A DNA stretch of 64,000 nt from DATLFA01 sp039934635 (GTDB taxonomy: Bacteria > Actinomycetota > Acidimicrobiia > Acidimicrobiales > WLNW01): NCBI GenBank assembly GCA_039934635.1, contig JBDTLT010000005.1:24412-88411 (forward strand). The letters are read 5' to 3'. The notes under the pieces were generated by a model. That model searched no databases. It was not told the DNA's origin and was given only the letters and a program-made list of their open reading frames with translations. The translations under genes were made by a program, and so were the position numbers. Below, in pieces: positions 31,523 through 39,567 of the stretch (position 1 is the stretch's first letter; each line of letters begins with the position of its first letter).

Positions 31523-33698
31523 GCTCTCGCGCCGCTTGGACCGCGGCCTTGCGGTCGCCCACACCGAGCTTGCGGTAGATCGCCCGGCAATGCGTCTTGA
31601 CCGTGTTGAGCGACACGAACAATTCAGACGCGATCTCGCGCTGTGACAACTTGGACGGCAGGTACCGCAAGACGGAAAGCTCGCGATCGGTCAATTGATC
31701 GATTGTCGGAGCGTCACGGGTCTTGCTGCGGGTGTTGACGCCGTGGCGAGATTCGACCCGCGCGAGGTACCGGCCCGCGATGCCAGGATCGGGAAGCTGA
31801 TCCATGACGGCGCGTGCTTCTTCGAGAAGTAGCGCGGCGGCATCACCGAGCTCGGCGCAAGTGTCGCCGCACATCGCAAGGACGTAGCCGAGGACGAGTG
31901 GCGTCGATGCGCGTCGGGCGACGTCGATGGCATGTCCGACGTCGGCCCGCGGATCGTCGGCCCCGGTGCGCGATCGGATCGCATACGCCGGTGCGACGCT
32001 GTGATACGTGTCGAGCCCATACGCCTCCGCGGTCGTGATGGCGGTATTCGCCGCGGCGAGCGCGGCTGCGGTCGAGCCATCTTCGAATTCGACGACGGCG
32101 AGGTGCACGAGCGCGTTGACCTCGACGGCTCGGGCGCCTTCTCCGAGCGCCTTCTGCACGGCGAGCCGCAGGACGCGTCGCGCGTCGTCCGATTGTCCGG
32201 CCCATGCGAAGGCGGCGCCCGCGGCGGCGGCGCGCGTGCACGAGTGCGGAACGAGCTGGTCTGTCGCAGTGATCTCGCGCGCGACGGCGAGCGCGGTGGC
32301 GACGTCGCCACGAGCAAGCGCGTTGTTCATGCGCGGCGCGATCGCGAAGCCGAGGTCGAACGAATCCGGAGCGACCTCGGCCACGATGTCGAGCCATCGA
32401 TCAGATTCGTCGTAGCGGCCGGCGAGGAACTCACACCAGCCATAGAGCAGTGCGGGCCACGCGGTCGTGCGAGTGGTGTCGCCGAGCTCCTGGAGGATGT
32501 CGCGAAGCGTGTCGCTCTGACCTTGGGCGAGCAGGCGCGGTCCCTCCACGCTCAGTAACTTCGCCACTTCGTCGACGGAGCCCGCAGCCAGCCAATGCAC
32601 GATTGCTTGGCCGCCATCACCGCGCGCGGCGAACCACGCCGCTGCTCTCGCGTGGAGTTCGGCAATGCGTTCAGGGTAGGTGTGCTGCGCTTCCAACCGA
32701 AGCAGATCGCGCAAGAGGTGGTGATAGCGGAACCAGGTGCCTGTGTGATCCAGACCGATGAGCAATTGATTGGCGCGGGCGGTGTCACGTAGCCACGTTG
32801 TGCCACCGGTTGCACCGGTGATGGCGTCGACGAGATCGCCCGTCATCTGTTCGAGGATCGACGTCTGCAACAGGACGTGCCGGTCGTCGTCGCCGAGGGT
32901 CGCGAGCAGTTCGTCGCGTAGGTATTCGACAACGAGTTGGTCATCGCCACGGAAGGCCTCCACGAAACCAGCACGGTCCGACGCGCGGTCCAACGAGAAC
33001 CCAGCGAGCACGAGTCCGGCAGCCCAGCCTTCGGTGCGACCGCACAACTGCTCGGCCAGTTCACGCTCGAGTGGCTGGCGCGCCGACCCGAGGAGCCCGG
33101 CCGTCTCGTCGGTGTCGAAGCGAAGGTCAGCGGCGCGCACTTCGGCGAGCCGATGGCGCACGCGTAGACGGCCGAGCCGAAACGGCGGATCGACACGGGT
33201 TGCGAGCACGATCGTCACGCGCTCGGGACACAGGTCGATGAGTCGCTCCATACCCCGGTGAATGCCTGCGTGGTCGATCAGGTGGTAGTCGTCGATCACC
33301 ACGACGAGCGACTCAGACGGTTCGGCGAGTGAGTTCACGAGCGCGGACACGACCACGACATCGTCGCCCTGCGAACCCGCGACGACCGATGCCAGATCGG
33401 TCATCGCCGTCGCACGGGCCAACGCGATCGCTTGGATGACATAACTCCAGAACCGCGCGGGATCGCCATCTCGTTCTTCCACCTGCAACCACGCGACCGC
33501 GCCGGGCCGGCTCGCCGACCACGAGGCCAAGAGTGTGGATTTGCCCGAGCCTGCGGGCGCACTCACGAGTAGAAAGCGCGCACCTCCGTCCACTGCGTTG
33601 TCGAGCAGATCATCGAGGCGCGACCGCCGAATCAGCGAAGGAGGGGGCACGGGCGGGCGAAGCTTGGTCGCCGCCAGCCCCATTTCGAGTGCGGTCAT
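31509..33698 (-). CDS. LAL-type (MalT-like) LuxR family transcriptional regulator
   Basis: The 729-residue product has a P-loop APAGSGKST (residues 47-55), Walker B LVVVIDDYHLI (about 131-141), a winged-helix/TPR middle, and a C-terminal LuxR HTH: LTDRELSVLRYLPSKLSQREIASELFVSLNTVKTHCRAIYRKLGVGDRKAAVQAARELNVH. This is the classic MalT/LAL architecture, activated by ATP and an effector. It diverges from the small-protein/ABC transporter unit across 94 bases and may control it (inference). Size fits the shorter LAL class. Confidence 0.92.
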   Translation of the reverse strand: MTALEMGLAATKLRPPVPPPSLIRRSRLDDLLDNAVDGGARFLLVSAPAGSGKSTLLASWSASRPGAVAWLQVEERDGDPARFWSYVIQAIALARATAMTDLASVVAGSQGDDVVVVSALVNSLAEPSESLVVVIDDYHLIDHAGIHRGMERLIDLCPERVTIVLATRVDPPFRLGRLRVRHRLAEVRAADLRFDTDETAGLLGSARQPLERELAEQLCGRTEGWAAGLVLAGFSLDRASDRAGFVEAFRGDDQLVVEYLRDELLATLGDDDRHVLLQTSILEQMTGDLVDAITGATGGTTWLRDTARANQLLIGLDHTGTWFRYHHLLRDLLRLEAQHTYPERIAELHARAAAWFAARGDGGQAIVHWLAAGSVDEVAKLLSVEGPRLLAQGQSDTLRDILQELGDTTRTTAWPALLYGWCEFLAGRYDESDRWLDIVAEVAPDSFDLGFAIAPRMNNALARGDVATALAVAREITATDQLVPHSCTRAAAAGAAFAWAGQSDDARRVLRLAVQKALGEGARAVEVNALVHLAVVEFEDGSTAAALAAANTAITTAEAYGLDTYHSVAPAYAIRSRTGADDPRADVGHAIDVARRASTPLVLGYVLAMCGDTCAELGDAAALLLEEARAVMDQLPDPGIAGRYLARVESRHGVNTRSKTRDAPTIDQLTDRELSVLRYLPSKLSQREIASELFVSLNTVKTHCRAIYRKLGVGDRKAAVQAARELNVH

Positions 33699-33792
33699 CG
33701 TCCGTACGCTACGCGGCCCGGCACGGAGTCACCCGGGTGAGATTGCCGATCGTGCGAGGCGCGCTCATGCCGATCGGCGTGATGTTGGTGTC

Positions 33793-34056
33793 ATGCCCCA
33801 ACCAACCACCTACGAGATCGTGCTGCGAGGCCGAGCGAGTGCTCGGGTCCTGCGGCCGCTCGTCGACGACTTCACCCTGGAATATCCCCGCGACGGAGTG
33901 ACCCGCCTGGTCGGCGCCGTCAGCGATGCCGCGCACCTGCACGGCATCTTGAGCCACCTCACGTCGGTGAACGTGGAACTCATCTCTGTCCGGGCCCTCG
34001 ATCTCCACGCCCTCGATCTCCATCCAATCGACCCAAAAGGAAGCGCACGCTCATGA
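33793..34056 (+). CDS. Small protein preceding an ABC transporter
   Basis: The 87-residue protein starts MPQPTTYEIVLRGRASARVLRPLVDDFTLEY and has LVGAVSDAAHLHGILSHLTSVNVELISV, a pattern I associate with small actinobacterial proteins of possible ACT-like fold. A 13-base direct repeat (33995-34007 and 34010-34022) creates LDLHALDLH near its end. Its stop overlaps the ABC ATPase start (ATGA), so the two are translationally coupled. No catalytic motif. It may be an accessory or regulatory subunit of the transporter. Confidence 0.72.
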   Translation: MPQPTTYEIVLRGRASARVLRPLVDDFTLEYPRDGVTRLVGAVSDAAHLHGILSHLTSVNVELISVRALDLHALDLHPIDPKGSARS

Positions 34057-34949
34057 TCACGGTCTCAGGAATCACCAAGCGCTACGGCACGCGAATCGCC
34101 GTCGACGATATGAGCTTCGACGTAGCCGCCGGCCGCGTCACGGGTTTCGTCGGCCCGAACGGGGCGGGCAAATCGACGACCATGCGAATGATGGTCGGGC
34201 TCACTCGACCCGACCGTGGCGAGGTCCGCTACGACGGCGTCGACTTCACGAAGCTGCGCACACCCGCTCGCGTTGTCGGATCGGTCCTCGATGCGCGGTG
34301 CATGCACCCCGGTCGCACTGCTCGCAATCACCTTCGGGCGACGGCCGCCATCAGTGGTATCGATGGCCGCCGGGCGAATGAGGTGTTGGCCGAGGTCGGG
34401 CTCGAGACCGCGGCCGACCAGCGCGCCGGTGGCTTCTCGCTCGGGATGCGGCAGCGGCTGGCGCTTGCCGGCGCACTACTCGGCGATCCCGAGGTGTTGC
34501 TGCTCGACGAACCGTCGAACGGTCTCGACCCCGATGGCATCCGATGGCTGCGCAACTACCTCCGCAGCTTCGCCGATCGTGGAGGCACGGTCTTCGTCTC
34601 GAGCCACCTCATCAGCGAGCTCGCCATGTTCGCCGATGATCTCGTGGTGGTCGGTGGAGCAAAGCTGCTCGCTGCGGAATCGGTCGACGCGATCACCGCT
34701 CGCAGCGGCATCGCAGTGATCGTCGAAACCCCGGAACCGGCGGATCTCGTCAGCGCACTGTCGGTGCATGGCCTTGTCGCCGAAGTCACCGGCGAGCGAC
34801 TGCTCGTGCGGGGCACGACGAAGGCGGCGGTTTCGCAGATCGCCTTCGATGCCCGCATCCGTGTGCTCGGCCTCACGGAAACCTCGCAATCCCTCGAAGA
34901 CAGCCTGCTCGAGATGACGAAGGCGTCTGCCGAGTTCGCCTCCGCTTGA
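34053..34949 (+). CDS. ABC transporter ATP-binding protein (DrrA/CcmA type)
   Basis: The 298-residue ATPase has Walker A GPNGAGKST, a Q-loop region after it, the signature SLGMRQRLALAGALLGDP and Walker B VLLLDEPSNGLDPDG, followed by the switch His in VFVSSHLISE. The layout is that of two-component ABC-2 exporters. It is coupled to the small gene upstream and is followed 38 bases later by its permease. Likely exports an antibiotic, lipid or peptide; the substrate is not predictable. Confidence 0.93.
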   Translation: MITVSGITKRYGTRIAVDDMSFDVAAGRVTGFVGPNGAGKSTTMRMMVGLTRPDRGEVRYDGVDFTKLRTPARVVGSVLDARCMHPGRTARNHLRATAAISGIDGRRANEVLAEVGLETAADQRAGGFSLGMRQRLALAGALLGDPEVLLLDEPSNGLDPDGIRWLRNYLRSFADRGGTVFVSSHLISELAMFADDLVVVGGAKLLAAESVDAITARSGIAVIVETPEPADLVSALSVHGLVAEVTGERLLVRGTTKAAVSQIAFDARIRVLGLTETSQSLEDSLLEMTKASAEFASA

Positions 34950-34987
34950 TTTGCCCGACAACAACAACTCACAAAAGGAACCGACCC

Positions 34988-35827
34988 ATGACTATCACCG
35001 CAACTCCATCGATCGACTCATCACACGCGCCCACCGGCGCAGCTCGATTCTCGCGAGCGACCCGAACCAGACATGACGACGTGAGGGCGGTGCGCACCGT
35101 GCTCCGGAGCGAATGGATCAAGCTCTCGTCCGTTCGTGTCAACACCGTGATCCTCGGGGGCACCGCCGCCATCGGAGCTTTCGTTTCGTGGGCATGCGCC
35201 ACGTTCGTGACCGACGAAGTGCAAACCGTCTCCGAAGTCTTCATCTTCTCGACCGTGCTCACCGCAGTGATTGCCGCGGTCGCGGGGATCGTGTTGTTCA
35301 CCGCCGAAGCGCAACACGGCACTCTGGCCACGGCCCTCGCGGCGCAACCGGCGCGGTGGGTCCTCGTCGCGGCGAAGACGGTTGCGGCGGCGGCGTTCGG
35401 GCTTGTGCTCGGGGCCGCCGGTATGACCGCCGGCTTCGCCGGCGCGGTACTCGGTGGTCTCGCCATGGGCGACACGTCCACCATGGTAGTGACCACGCTG
35501 TGGGCGCTGCTGTTCACTTCGCTGTCTGCAGTGCTCGGGTTGGGTTTCGGCCTGATCGTTCGCCACACCGCGGGAACCATCACCGGTGTGTTGGTGTGGG
35601 GGCTCGTCATCGAGAACATGCTCACCGTGTTCACCGCCGAGCAGGTCTCGCGCTTTCTCCCCTTCGTCGCCGGCAACAACCTTCTCGGCATCGAAGGCGA
35701 AGGCGCCTTCGCCGAGAATCCCGCGCTCGCGCTGACCCGCCCCCAGGATGCGCTCATCTTTGGTGGGTATGCGATCGCCGCACTGGCCATCGGGACCGTC
35801 CTGCTCTACCGGCGTGACGCGAACTGA
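34988..35827 (+). CDS. ABC-2 type transporter permease
   Basis: The 279-residue protein has a short cytoplasmic N-terminus (RAVRTVLRSEWIKLSSVRVNTVILGG, the ABC-2 elbow pattern) and about six membrane spans (e.g. VIAAVAGIVLFTAEAQHGTL, LVLGAAGMTAGFAGAVLGGL, ALAIGTVLLYRR). AAAGGA precedes the ATG at 34988. It pairs with the ATPase at 34053 to make a two-gene ABC-2 exporter in the cytoplasmic membrane. Confidence 0.88.
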   Translation: MTITATPSIDSSHAPTGAARFSRATRTRHDDVRAVRTVLRSEWIKLSSVRVNTVILGGTAAIGAFVSWACATFVTDEVQTVSEVFIFSTVLTAVIAAVAGIVLFTAEAQHGTLATALAAQPARWVLVAAKTVAAAAFGLVLGAAGMTAGFAGAVLGGLAMGDTSTMVVTTLWALLFTSLSAVLGLGFGLIVRHTAGTITGVLVWGLVIENMLTVFTAEQVSRFLPFVAGNNLLGIEGEGAFAENPALALTRPQDALIFGGYAIAALAIGTVLLYRRDAN

Positions 35828-35863
35828 TCTGAGCGCGCGGGCCTCACGCCGTAACATCGAGTC

Positions 35864-36712
35864 GTGAACATCGCTGCGGGGATCGACGCTCTACGTCGCG
35901 ACGGGTTCGTTGTGTTCGACAACGTGGTGCCGGCGAGTTTGTGTGATGCCGTCATCGACGCGATTGGTTCGGAATGCGGGGTTCGACTCGATGACTCGGC
36001 GACCTGATCGCGGATATCGACCGAGAACGACCAGATCCCGTTGTGGGCGCACCAATCGCAATGGAACATCCGTCAGCTACCCGTCCTCTACGAGATCTGG
36101 TCGAGCATCTGGAATCGTCACGACCTGTGGACCGACATCAATTCCTGTCGTGTCACTCCACCGTGGCGTGAGGGGAATGCCGACGCGCTGCCCATCCATT
36201 TCGACGTCGATCCCCACGACTCGACGCAGCAGTGGTATCCGGGCATCGTCGCTCTGACCGATGCCCCGCGTGGCCAAGGTGGCTTCCGGTGTGTGCCATC
36301 GATGTTCCGCGATCGTGCGAGTTGGCCGACGGCCTGGCCTACATCTCGTCACGGCGTCGAGTACCGCCCGGCGACCGAAGGCCATGAGGTCGTCGAGGTG
36401 CCATTGCGCAAGGGCGACCTGCTCATCCTCGACTCCCATTTGCCGCACGGCACGACGCGCACTACGGGACCTTCACCTCGAGCGGTCTTCTACCTGCAAT
36501 TGCATCCCTGCGGCACCGAGTCCGAGCGTCGGACTCGGCTCGATGATGTGCGACTGGGGCGGTGTCCGTCATGGTGGCGATGGAAGCCCGGGCACGACCG
36601 CCTCGATCCTCGAACGCCCGAACTGACCGCAATCGGACACCGCCTGCTGGGTACGATCGCCTGGCACGGAGCCGAGATCGCTACCGCGCGCGAGCCATCG
36701 GTCGATAGGTGA
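35864..36712 (+). pseudogene. Phytanoyl-CoA dioxygenase-like gene with an in-frame stop
   Basis: From the GTG at 35864 the frame reads VNIAAGIDALRRDGFVVFDNVVPASLCDAVIDAIG, a typical PhyH N-terminus, up to DDSAT, and then meets TGA at 36005-36007. The same frame continues without gap as SRISTENDQIPLWAHQSQWN and HFDVDPHD (2-His-1-Asp iron ligands), then LPHGTTRTTGPSPRAVFYLQ, to 36712. A single nonsense change, perhaps of a Trp codon, or a base error therefore splits an otherwise intact Fe(II)/2-oxoglutarate oxygenase. TGA is the normal stop in neighbouring genes, so readthrough is not expected. Its end overlaps the convergent RibD-like gene by 32 bases. Confidence 0.75.
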
Positions 36713-37262
36713 CCACGACGTTGCCGTTGGCAAACGCCCGAGTGTTGGTGCGTTCCATTTCGAATCGGTCTTCGATGCCTTCGAACAAGGTGCGCCCGGC
36801 GCCGAGCACGATCGGCACGACCACGAACTGATAGCTGTCGATGAGATCGGCGCGGGCCATCTGCGCCACGATCGTGCCGCTACCCATGATCACCATGTCG
36901 GGCCCGTCCTCGGCCTTCAGGCGGCGGACTTCGTCCTCGATGCCGTTGCTGATGAGCGTGGTGTTCTCCCACGTCACCTTGTCGAGCGTGTGTGAGAACA
37001 CGATTTTCGGCAGCGCGTTCATCTGCTTGGCGATGACGGGTTGCACTTCGAACGCGGCCGGTGTCGGCCAGAACCCGGCCATCAATTCGTAGGTGACCCG
37101 ACCGAACAGCAACACCCCACCGCCGCTGGCGTTCTGGTTGCCGAATTCGTCCCACTCGGGGTCAGGCCGATCACCTTCGCGGTGTGCCCATGACATGTCT
37201 CCGTGCGTATCGGTGAAGTATCCGTCGAGTGAAATCTGATTGAACACGTCGAGTTTGCGCAT
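36681..37262 (-). CDS. RibD C-terminal/dihydrofolate reductase-like protein
   Basis: The 193-residue protein starts MRKLDVFNQISLDGYFTDTHGDMSW and has GGVLLFGRVTYELMAGFWPT, KIVFSHTLDKVTWENTTLI, MVIMGSGTIVAQMARADLIDSYQFVVVPIVLGAGRTLFEG. This is the RibD_C/DHFR-fold family of NADPH-dependent reductases; actinobacterial members are often of unknown substrate. GGAGCG precedes the ATG at 37262. It follows the sulfatase by 19 bases, so it is probably the last gene of the molybdenum-hydroxylase operon. Confidence 0.9.
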   Translation of the reverse strand: MRKLDVFNQISLDGYFTDTHGDMSWAHREGDRPDPEWDEFGNQNASGGGVLLFGRVTYELMAGFWPTPAAFEVQPVIAKQMNALPKIVFSHTLDKVTWENTTLISNGIEDEVRRLKAEDGPDMVIMGSGTIVAQMARADLIDSYQFVVVPIVLGAGRTLFEGIEDRFEMERTNTRAFANGNVVVTYRPMARAR

Positions 37263-37281
37263 TGGTGCGCTCCTGACGCGT

Positions 37282-39567
37282 TCAGTCATACGCGTGCGCG
37301 GCGCGTTGCATGGCGCGGTACACGAGTTGCGGATCGTAGGGAGCTGCGTCGCCCGGCAGGTACGTCACTGATGAGAGATCGCCGCAGTAGGGGAACGAGC
37401 CGTGTCGTTCGTAGAGCGGCCACGATACCGGGGATCGGCGATCGAGGCCGATGTCGATGCCCTGCAGTGGAGCGATCCACAACAGCATGTTCATCCGATC
37501 GAGGTGCGCCGCCGGCAGGCCATCGACGAGCACGACGAAGTCCCAGGCGAAGGTGTCGACGGCGGTGGCTCGCAGTGTGACGACGTGGGCGCCGGCCTTC
37601 ATCGCGCCAGCGTCGATGTCGTGCAGGCTGCCGTAGTCGTTGTACGCGAATCGAAGGTGTTCGTCTTCGATGTAGACGCTGTAGCCGCCACCCTGGTCGC
37701 CGTGCGCGACCAAAACGCCTTGGTCTCCCGGCAAGAAGTCGAGCTCGATGAGGACATCGAAGGAACGCAGTGAAGTCAGGCGCGATGCGACGTAACGCTC
37801 GATGTGCGGTGTCCCCGGCAGAAGTGTCATCGGCCGAGCGATGTCGGTTGGTGCGCGCGCGTCACGCATGTACCCGGTGCCATCGTCGAGCGGGAAGACG
37901 CAGTTCTCCCACGCGGCCTGCTCCCATGAGTCCGCGAGTGCGGCAACGACGTCCGGGTGGTCAGTCGCAACGTTCGTCGTTTCGGTCGGGTCGGCGTGAA
38001 TGTCGTACAGCTCCCACTGCTCGTCGGCGGCGACGGCGCGGGCCGCCCGGCCCGTCATCACCAGCTTCCACTTGTCGCGGAAGTAGGCGCGGTTGCCGAC
38101 CATCTCGATGTACTGCTCCGACCGATCGTCGAGGGTGTTCGATCCGCGCAACGCGTCGGCAAACGAAACTCCGTCGATCGGTGCGCCGTCGCGCGGAGCC
38201 CCGGTGAGGTCCAAGAGGGTCGGCAACAGATCGGTGACGTAACGGAACTCTCGGTGCAACTCGCCCACTCGCTCGGGCAGGCCGCTCGGCCACGACATGA
38301 CGAAGGGAACGCGCACCCCGCCGGCAAGTGTGTGCGCCTTGTACATGCGAAACGGCGTGTTGGACGCCATGCCCCATCCGCGGGGGTAGTGCACCATCGC
38401 TCGCGGGCTGCCGATGAGGCTCGGATCGCGATCGATGTCGCGCCGCCAGTCACGGGGCAGCCCGGGCAGGTGGGCGAGCTGCGCGAAGTAGCTACGGGTT
38501 CCTCGCAGGCCACCTTCGCCGGTGCCCCCGTTGTCCGACGTGAAGATGACGATCGTGTTGTCGAGCTCGCCGAGCGCCTCGAGCGTGCCGAGGAGGCGGC
38601 CGAGGTTCTGATCGACATTGTCGACCATCGCGGCGTACACCTCTTGGTAACGAGCGAACAACGCTTGGTCTTGCGCGTCGAGATCGTCCCATGCGGGAAC
38701 TTCGTTGAAGGGTTCGTTGTTGCGGGGCGGCAGTTGCGTGCCGGGAGGAAAGAACCCGTCGGCGATCTGTTTGGCGAATCGACGATCGCGCAATATGTCC
38801 CAGCCGGTCGCGTATTTCCCTGAGTACTTCGCGATGTCGGCCGGCTTCGCGTGAAGCGGACCGTGCACGGCGAGGTGGGCGAAGTACATGAAGAACGGCT
38901 TTTGCGACTCGGCCCGGTGGGCCAAGATCAGCGAGATCGCTTCGTCGGTGAGATTGTCGGTGAGGTAGAAGTCCTTCGGATATTCGTCGATCGCTACCGG
39001 CGAGTTGTCTCGGATCAGCCGGTGAGGATGATGCAAGTTCGTCAGACCTTCGAGGACGCCGTAGTAGCGATCGAAGCCACGTTGCGTTGGCCACGACGAC
39101 CGATCGGAGGCGTCGCTCATCGAAGATTCCTTCGTGAGATGCCACTTGCCGATGGCAAATGTCGAATAACCGGCGGCGCGCAGCTGTTCGGCCATCGTGG
39201 GCACGTCGCGCGAGATCTCGAACGTGAAACCCGGGAAGCCCGGGTCGGCGTTGGCGACAAAACCGAAGCCGGCGCGGTGCGGATTGAGGCCGGTGAGTAG
39301 CGCCGCGCGTGACGGTGAGCAGACAGGGCTTGTGTGGTAGTTGGTGAATCGGACACCGCGAGCAGCCAAGCGATCGAGATTCGGTGTGTCGATCTCCGAT
39401 CCGAACGGCCCGATGTCGCTGAAGCCCATGTCGTCCATCAGGACGATGACGACATTCGGCGCATCGCGCGGAGCACGGTGAGGCGTTGGCCACCAAGGCG
39501 TCGATTCGCCAAGGGTGCGCCCGACGGTCGCGCCGTGCCCCGGATAGGTGCGCTGCGTCGAGGTCAT
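37282..39567 (-). CDS. Arylsulfatase (type I, formylglycine)
   Basis: The 761-residue protein has the type I sulfatase signature CSPSRAALLTG with Cys83 as the residue converted to formylglycine, NVVIVLMDDMGFSDIGPFGSEIDTPNLDRLA with metal-binding Asp residues, FAIGKWHLTKE with catalytic Lys/His, and IVIFTSDNGGTGEGGLRGTR. A second beta-rich domain fills the C-terminal 200 residues. No signal peptide is visible, which differs from periplasmic relatives. Its ATG follows the molybdenum-subunit stop directly (TAGATG), so it is coupled to that operon. It hydrolyses a sulfate ester of unknown origin. Formylglycine-generating enzyme is not in the window. Confidence 0.93.
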   Translation of the reverse strand: MTSTQRTYPGHGATVGRTLGESTPWWPTPHRAPRDAPNVVIVLMDDMGFSDIGPFGSEIDTPNLDRLAARGVRFTNYHTSPVCSPSRAALLTGLNPHRAGFGFVANADPGFPGFTFEISRDVPTMAEQLRAAGYSTFAIGKWHLTKESSMSDASDRSSWPTQRGFDRYYGVLEGLTNLHHPHRLIRDNSPVAIDEYPKDFYLTDNLTDEAISLILAHRAESQKPFFMYFAHLAVHGPLHAKPADIAKYSGKYATGWDILRDRRFAKQIADGFFPPGTQLPPRNNEPFNEVPAWDDLDAQDQALFARYQEVYAAMVDNVDQNLGRLLGTLEALGELDNTIVIFTSDNGGTGEGGLRGTRSYFAQLAHLPGLPRDWRRDIDRDPSLIGSPRAMVHYPRGWGMASNTPFRMYKAHTLAGGVRVPFVMSWPSGLPERVGELHREFRYVTDLLPTLLDLTGAPRDGAPIDGVSFADALRGSNTLDDRSEQYIEMVGNRAYFRDKWKLVMTGRAARAVAADEQWELYDIHADPTETTNVATDHPDVVAALADSWEQAAWENCVFPLDDGTGYMRDARAPTDIARPMTLLPGTPHIERYVASRLTSLRSFDVLIELDFLPGDQGVLVAHGDQGGGYSVYIEDEHLRFAYNDYGSLHDIDAGAMKAGAHVVTLRATAVDTFAWDFVVLVDGLPAAHLDRMNMLLWIAPLQGIDIGLDRRSPVSWPLYERHGSFPYCGDLSSVTYLPGDAAPYDPQLVYRAMQRAAHAYD

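Noticed and set aside
36005..36007. Second in-frame TGA as another selenocysteine codon
   Set aside because: It is not at a redox Cys, the family has no catalytic Cys, and I see no hairpin right after it. A nonsense mutation or base error is simpler.
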